Shown here: in pieces, positions 7,201 to 9,605 of the stretch | Layout of the letters: each line of letters starts with the position of its first letter | Position numbering within the stretch: position 1 is the stretch's first letter | NCBI GenBank assembly: GCA_030831725.1 | Contig: JAURKN010000231.1 | Coordinates: 1 to 9,605 of the forward strand | Source of the DNA: Ferruginibacter sp. | GTDB lineage: Bacteria; Bacteroidota; Bacteroidia; Chitinophagales; Chitinophagaceae | Direction: 5' to 3' | DNA: 9,605 nt | Notes under the pieces: model-generated | What the model was told of the DNA's origin: nothing | Database searches by the model: none | Seen by the model: the letters and a program-made list of their open reading frames with translations, nothing else | Made by a program: the position numbers and the translations under genes

Positions 7201-9605
7201 CTCTTGCTATAGTCGCACTCGTTGAGGCAAAAGGAATCAGATGAGAAATCTTGTTTTTGAAAATAGACAAAGAAGATCCACCTGAAGCATTATGAATACC
7301 GCTTACCAGTGAATTGTATGCAGGACTTGCGTCCGCATTTTTTCTAACATACATCGTGTCTATTCTATTGGAAGAATATTCCCTAGGACTTGCGCCAATG
7401 CCAGTATGCTGAATACCGGCCATTACATGTGTCGCGCTTGATGCAGTCGCCGCTGAAATTACAAGTTTGCTGATTCTATTGTTTGAAATCACCTCACCTG
7501 TTGGTATTTGTCCTATCGGGTTGGTCAACAAAATACCTCTCAGAGTACCAACAAAAGTGGAGTTGATTTCTAGTAAACTCAACGACTGAATCGTATTCGC
7601 GCTTACGTTTGAATTTGAACCAGATTTAACCCCGCCAATGCTTATACCATTGACATTCGCAGCCTGGTTGTTGTTTGATGTTATTTGTACCGTATCGTTG
7701 GAAATCAGGTTGTTTTGAACAGTTAGATTTCCGGAGTTAGCGGTAGCTGTTTGTTTCAACCAGCTTACATCAGTTATAGATATGTTACCAATGTCTTTTC
7801 TGTTTCCACTGATCACATTGCGACTCATTTCGAGTGAAGCATATGTGGTTCCCGTGTTTTGTATACCTGCGAATGTTCCCGTAGACAAGATCTTGTTGTT
7901 GTTCAGGGTATTATTGCTGATGTTGATTGTACCACCAACCGCAACACTATTTGCGGTATTTGAGATTCCGGTCCATGCACCTGTTCCAGTAACATTGCTG
8001 TTGCTGAAGTTGTTGTTTCTGATTCTGATATTATCAATGGTGTTGACACTTGCATTTCTTACACCGATGATTGAACCAAGGGTATTGGACAAAGTGATGT
8101 TCGAAGGCATGGTGACACTGATTGTATTACCTTCTATAGCAACAGTTGATCCAGAACCTCCGCCGGTTGTATTGTCTATGCCTGCATAGTTCCTGTCTGC
8201 TCCACCTGTGATGCTAATGGTATTGTTGGATATGCCGATACCGGTAGCTCCTGTGTTGTTTTCTGTTCTGATACCGGTTTGATTTGAATTATGAGCCGAA
8301 CCGGATATTGTGTTATATCCAATTTGAGCATCAAACTGTTCTTTCACAAATACGCCATAAGAAACGTTGTTCGCAGTTGCCGCACCACCTGCATCTATAG
8401 TGTTACCTGAAGCGGCAATTGATGTATCACCAATCTTATTGCTCGCATCTCCAAATGCCGCAATGGAAGATGTGGCGAATCCAAGAAGTCCTATTCCATA
8501 GTGTACGTTCTGAATGTTATTGCTGATGAAAACGTTGTTCGAGTTCGCACCGGACAATGCTGTAACAACCAAAGGTGTGGTGGCGGCTGTCGCTGTAGCA
8601 TTCACCATGGCGATACCCACAGCACCACTCAAGAAATTCGTAGAACCTGTGAAGTTGTTTCTGTTCAATGTGACAGCACAGTTTTTAATTGTGTCGTTTT
8701 GAGCACCATCTGTCGCACTAGCTTTGAACAATCCGAATCCATATTCCATCTGAGTATTGGCATTGACGTTGGCTGGATTCTCCTGCAAACTGATGCCATC
8801 GATGGTAACGAAGTCTACCCCTCTCAAACTCCATATACCATCTGGTGAAGCTGTGTTTGAGGTATTTGTTCCTCCGGTATATGCTGTAACCAATGGATTG
8901 GCGCCAATGCCATTCTTTTCGAATCTGAGCTTGTTGGTTGATGAAGTGCTTGCATTCAATGTGGCACTTCCCAAAGCCAATGTAGCTGTGAGATTCTCTG
9001 TATAGCCTGCCGCTACTTTAATGGTAGTTGCTCCTGCAACGCCATTGTTATTGAGATATGTAACAGCTTCCGCAATGGTTGAGAAGAAGCGGCAATCATT
9101 CAATGGACTGCTTGGTACATAATATATACCTGACAAGGCTCCGGTTGGAGGTGCTGTCAATGTTATCACAACCTGATCTGCAGATGCAGGACATGGTGCA
9201 TTGCTGATCGTCCATGCCAAAGTGTATGTTGTTCCACTCACACCGGTAAATGTGGTAGTAGGACTAGCAGTATTAGCGAATGAACCTCCCGCTCCGGAAA
9301 TAACCGACCATACTCCTGTTCCGCTCGTTGCCGTATTGGCGGCAAGCGTAGCTGTTGTTGAACAAAGATTCTGGTCTGGTCCGGCGTTTGAAATCGTAGG
9401 TGTGCTAACGATGTTCGCACTCACCAGACTACGGATGGCTGAACGGCAACCTGTTGTTGAGTTGACTGCTTCCGCAAAGTAGAAAGTCGAAACTGTGATG
9501 GCTGGTGTATTGAATGGTGAACCAGTTCCGATAGATGTACCACCTGTGGCAACAGTGTACCATGAAATGGTTTCTCCAACACTTGGTGTGGCGCTGATGC
9601 TTACA
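4262..9605 (-). CDS. Large T9SS-secreted beta-helix/Ig-like surface protein (5' end outside window)
   Basis: This is the C-terminal ~1780 residues of a very large secreted, probably surface-attached protein; the frame stays open to the right edge, so the start is missing. Modules in N-to-C order: the end of an Ig-like domain of the CHU_C-associated kind (9424-9605, with WYTVATGG and CRSA); a second Ig/PKD-like repeat (about 9160-9420, starting AGPDQNLC); a long right-handed parallel beta-helix region rich in Asn, Gly, Ser and Thr with NNTI-type rungs (about 6540-9140), ending in DIGADEF; a WN..NWC module (about 6428-6522); a beta-rich region with NLTINNGATVNV (from about 6370); the VERFL...WRLLS module with LIFVRGSR (about 5650-6000); a Ca-loop-like segment (5126-5161); a fibronectin-III-like domain after PLPVTF (about 4532-4800); and a T9SS type A sorting domain with IYPNP (4265-4531). 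It is probably an adhesin or matrix protein. No catalytic domain is recognised, though beta-helices can also be polysaccharide-active. An internal GTG at 9422-9424 is not the start. Confidence 0.9.
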   Translation of the reverse strand, partial: VSISATPSVGETISWYTVATGGTSIGTGSPFNTPAITVSTFYFAEAVNSTTGCRSAIRSLVSANIVSTPTISNAGPDQNLCSTTATLAANTATSGTGVWSVISGAGGSFANTASPTTTFTGVSGTTYTLAWTISNAPCPASADQVVITLTAPPTGALSGIYYVPSSPLNDCRFFSTIAEAVTYLNNNGVAGATTIKVAAGYTENLTATLALGSATLNASTSSTNKLRFEKNGIGANPLVTAYTGGTNTSNTASPDGIWSLRGVDFVTIDGISLQENPANVNANTQMEYGFGLFKASATDGAQNDTIKNCAVTLNRNNFTGSTNFLSGAVGIAMVNATATAATTPLVVTALSGANSNNVFISNNIQNVHYGIGLLGFATSSIAAFGDASNKIGDTSIAASGNTIDAGGAATANNVSYGVFVKEQFDAQIGYNTISGSAHNSNQTGIRTENNTGATGIGISNNTISITGGADRNYAGIDNTTGGGSGSTVAIEGNTISVTMPSNITLSNTLGSIIGVRNASVNTIDNIRIRNNNFSNSNVTGTGAWTGISNTANSVAVGGTINISNNTLNNNKILSTGTFAGIQNTGTTYASLEMSRNVISGNRKDIGNISITDVSWLKQTATANSGNLTVQNNLISNDTVQITSNNNQAANVNGISIGGVKSGSNSNVSANTIQSLSLLEINSTFVGTLRGILLTNPIGQIPTGEVISNNRISKLVISAATASSATHVMAGIQHTGIGASPREYSSNRIDTMYVRKNADASPAYNSLVSGIHNASGGSSLSIFKNKISHLIPFASTSATIARGIWLAGGATLSSTLHNNMVDLDMTQAFDGAEATSLVGSDAIRGFDISTGSAGPINVYYNTVEIAGSGTGTVFGSSAFSINNGTPSVLFKNNAFVNRSTPGGTSPGLSVALRRSTALSASYSTSSSNNLYFAGTPSATNLIYFDGTNSFQRLSDLQPTRELNSVELVNPVFVRGTDNTDSLHMNTTTNCAFNETATPIVGFTDDVDGDVRSGTTPDIGADEFNTTGLGVGQWAGINTNWNDANNWCGAVPNSTTDVTLATGRTFYPSIDGTTTPIPAVRNLTINNGATVNVLANGKMDIYGNITNSGIFNTKDGTIEMIGSSAQTIAAGSFQNNNLRNLVLNNNVTLNGALNILNKISFKGNNRVFTTNDNLTLKSNDTLTASVGDATNGGVSTGNNITGNVSVERFLSNIKNGTPSLKTWRLLSMPTKHNLQTIKQSWQENGDSSTVFNPNPGFGTQITTILGGTNAAARLLGFDAYSSGGSSIKTYNPVTNQWVNTPTTLAAFDRNVPYLIFVRGSRAKTLFNQIPDTTVLREKGILNIGDTFNYTLGTAGNQFVSVPNPYPSSVSFQNLQKSNITAFYYLYDSRLGSNGGYQTVTADGSFITPGGGSYTGGNYNIQSGQGFFVRTNGGAGSILFKETAKVDGSANVLRTNAQLQMFKTSLYKLQNGTPDLNDGVVQIFDENANNNVDESDAEKMSNLYENFGISGNGKNISIESRKPFEANDTVHYNMGQMKLATYRLEFAPQNLNVNGLEALLLDKFLGTTTPVSLQQSTTVDFTINSTAGSYASDRFKLIFRQLRPLPVTFIEVKAVKVDKQSKVSWKVANEINISGYTVERSLDGRTFAPIGTVSSNGRENYSLTDVDPSLMNYYRIRSNGTDGEKKYSQIVKLVFETSPSITIYPNPIKEDGKANIRLISLPQGEYNLTLLNSLGQTMKIQTLQHQGGDVVYPFEMPKHMAHGHYTLEINGKQVQKTRLKILF

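Noticed and set aside
9422..9424. GTG as the start of the large surface protein
   Set aside because: The frame continues upstream to the window edge and those 60 codons encode the rest of an Ig-like domain, so the GTG is an internal valine codon.

Overview
The window reads as Bacteroidota chromosome. The evidence is a protein with a type IX secretion (T9SS) C-terminal sorting domain, Ig-like repeats of the Cytophaga/Flavobacterium kind, a UpxY-type NusG paralogue, a PID-CTERM-like mini-protein and a promoter matching the Bacteroidota consensus (TTTG / TAnnTTTG). Base composition is AT-leaning and Shine-Dalgarno sequences are weak, which also fits. I cannot place it below phylum level with confidence.

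All five supported genes lie on the minus strand, so the biological reading order runs from the right edge to the left edge. (1) A very large secreted beta-helix/Ig-like surface protein is open at the right edge and ends at 4262. (2) A 65-residue peptide (4224-4027) consists almost only of a signal peptide and a PID-CTERM-type sorting tail. It appears to have its own promoter overlapping the end of gene 1 and is followed by a strong intrinsic terminator (about 3979-4008). (3) After a 125-base AT-rich leader comes a two-gene polysaccharide export operon: a Wza-like outer-membrane lipoprotein (3853-3035) and, 7 bases later, a Wzc-like chain-length regulator/tyrosine kinase (3027-595) with a long Gly-Tyr tail. 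(4) A 94-base gap with inverted repeats precedes a UpxY/RfaH-like antiterminator (500-12), which ends almost at the left edge.

The left half is the front of an exopolysaccharide or capsule locus. The Wzc-like and Wza-like proteins would form the envelope-spanning export machine. The UpxY-like protein would promote read-through of a long downstream operon, which should continue beyond the left edge with glycosyltransferases. The right half carries a T9SS-exported surface protein. The PID-CTERM-like peptide sits between the two, and such tails are thought to be handled by exosortase-type enzymes that are themselves often linked to exopolysaccharide loci. Whether these three surface systems are functionally joined is inference from position only. 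There are no tRNA, rRNA, CRISPR or transposon signatures, and no gene-free stretch longer than 300 bases.
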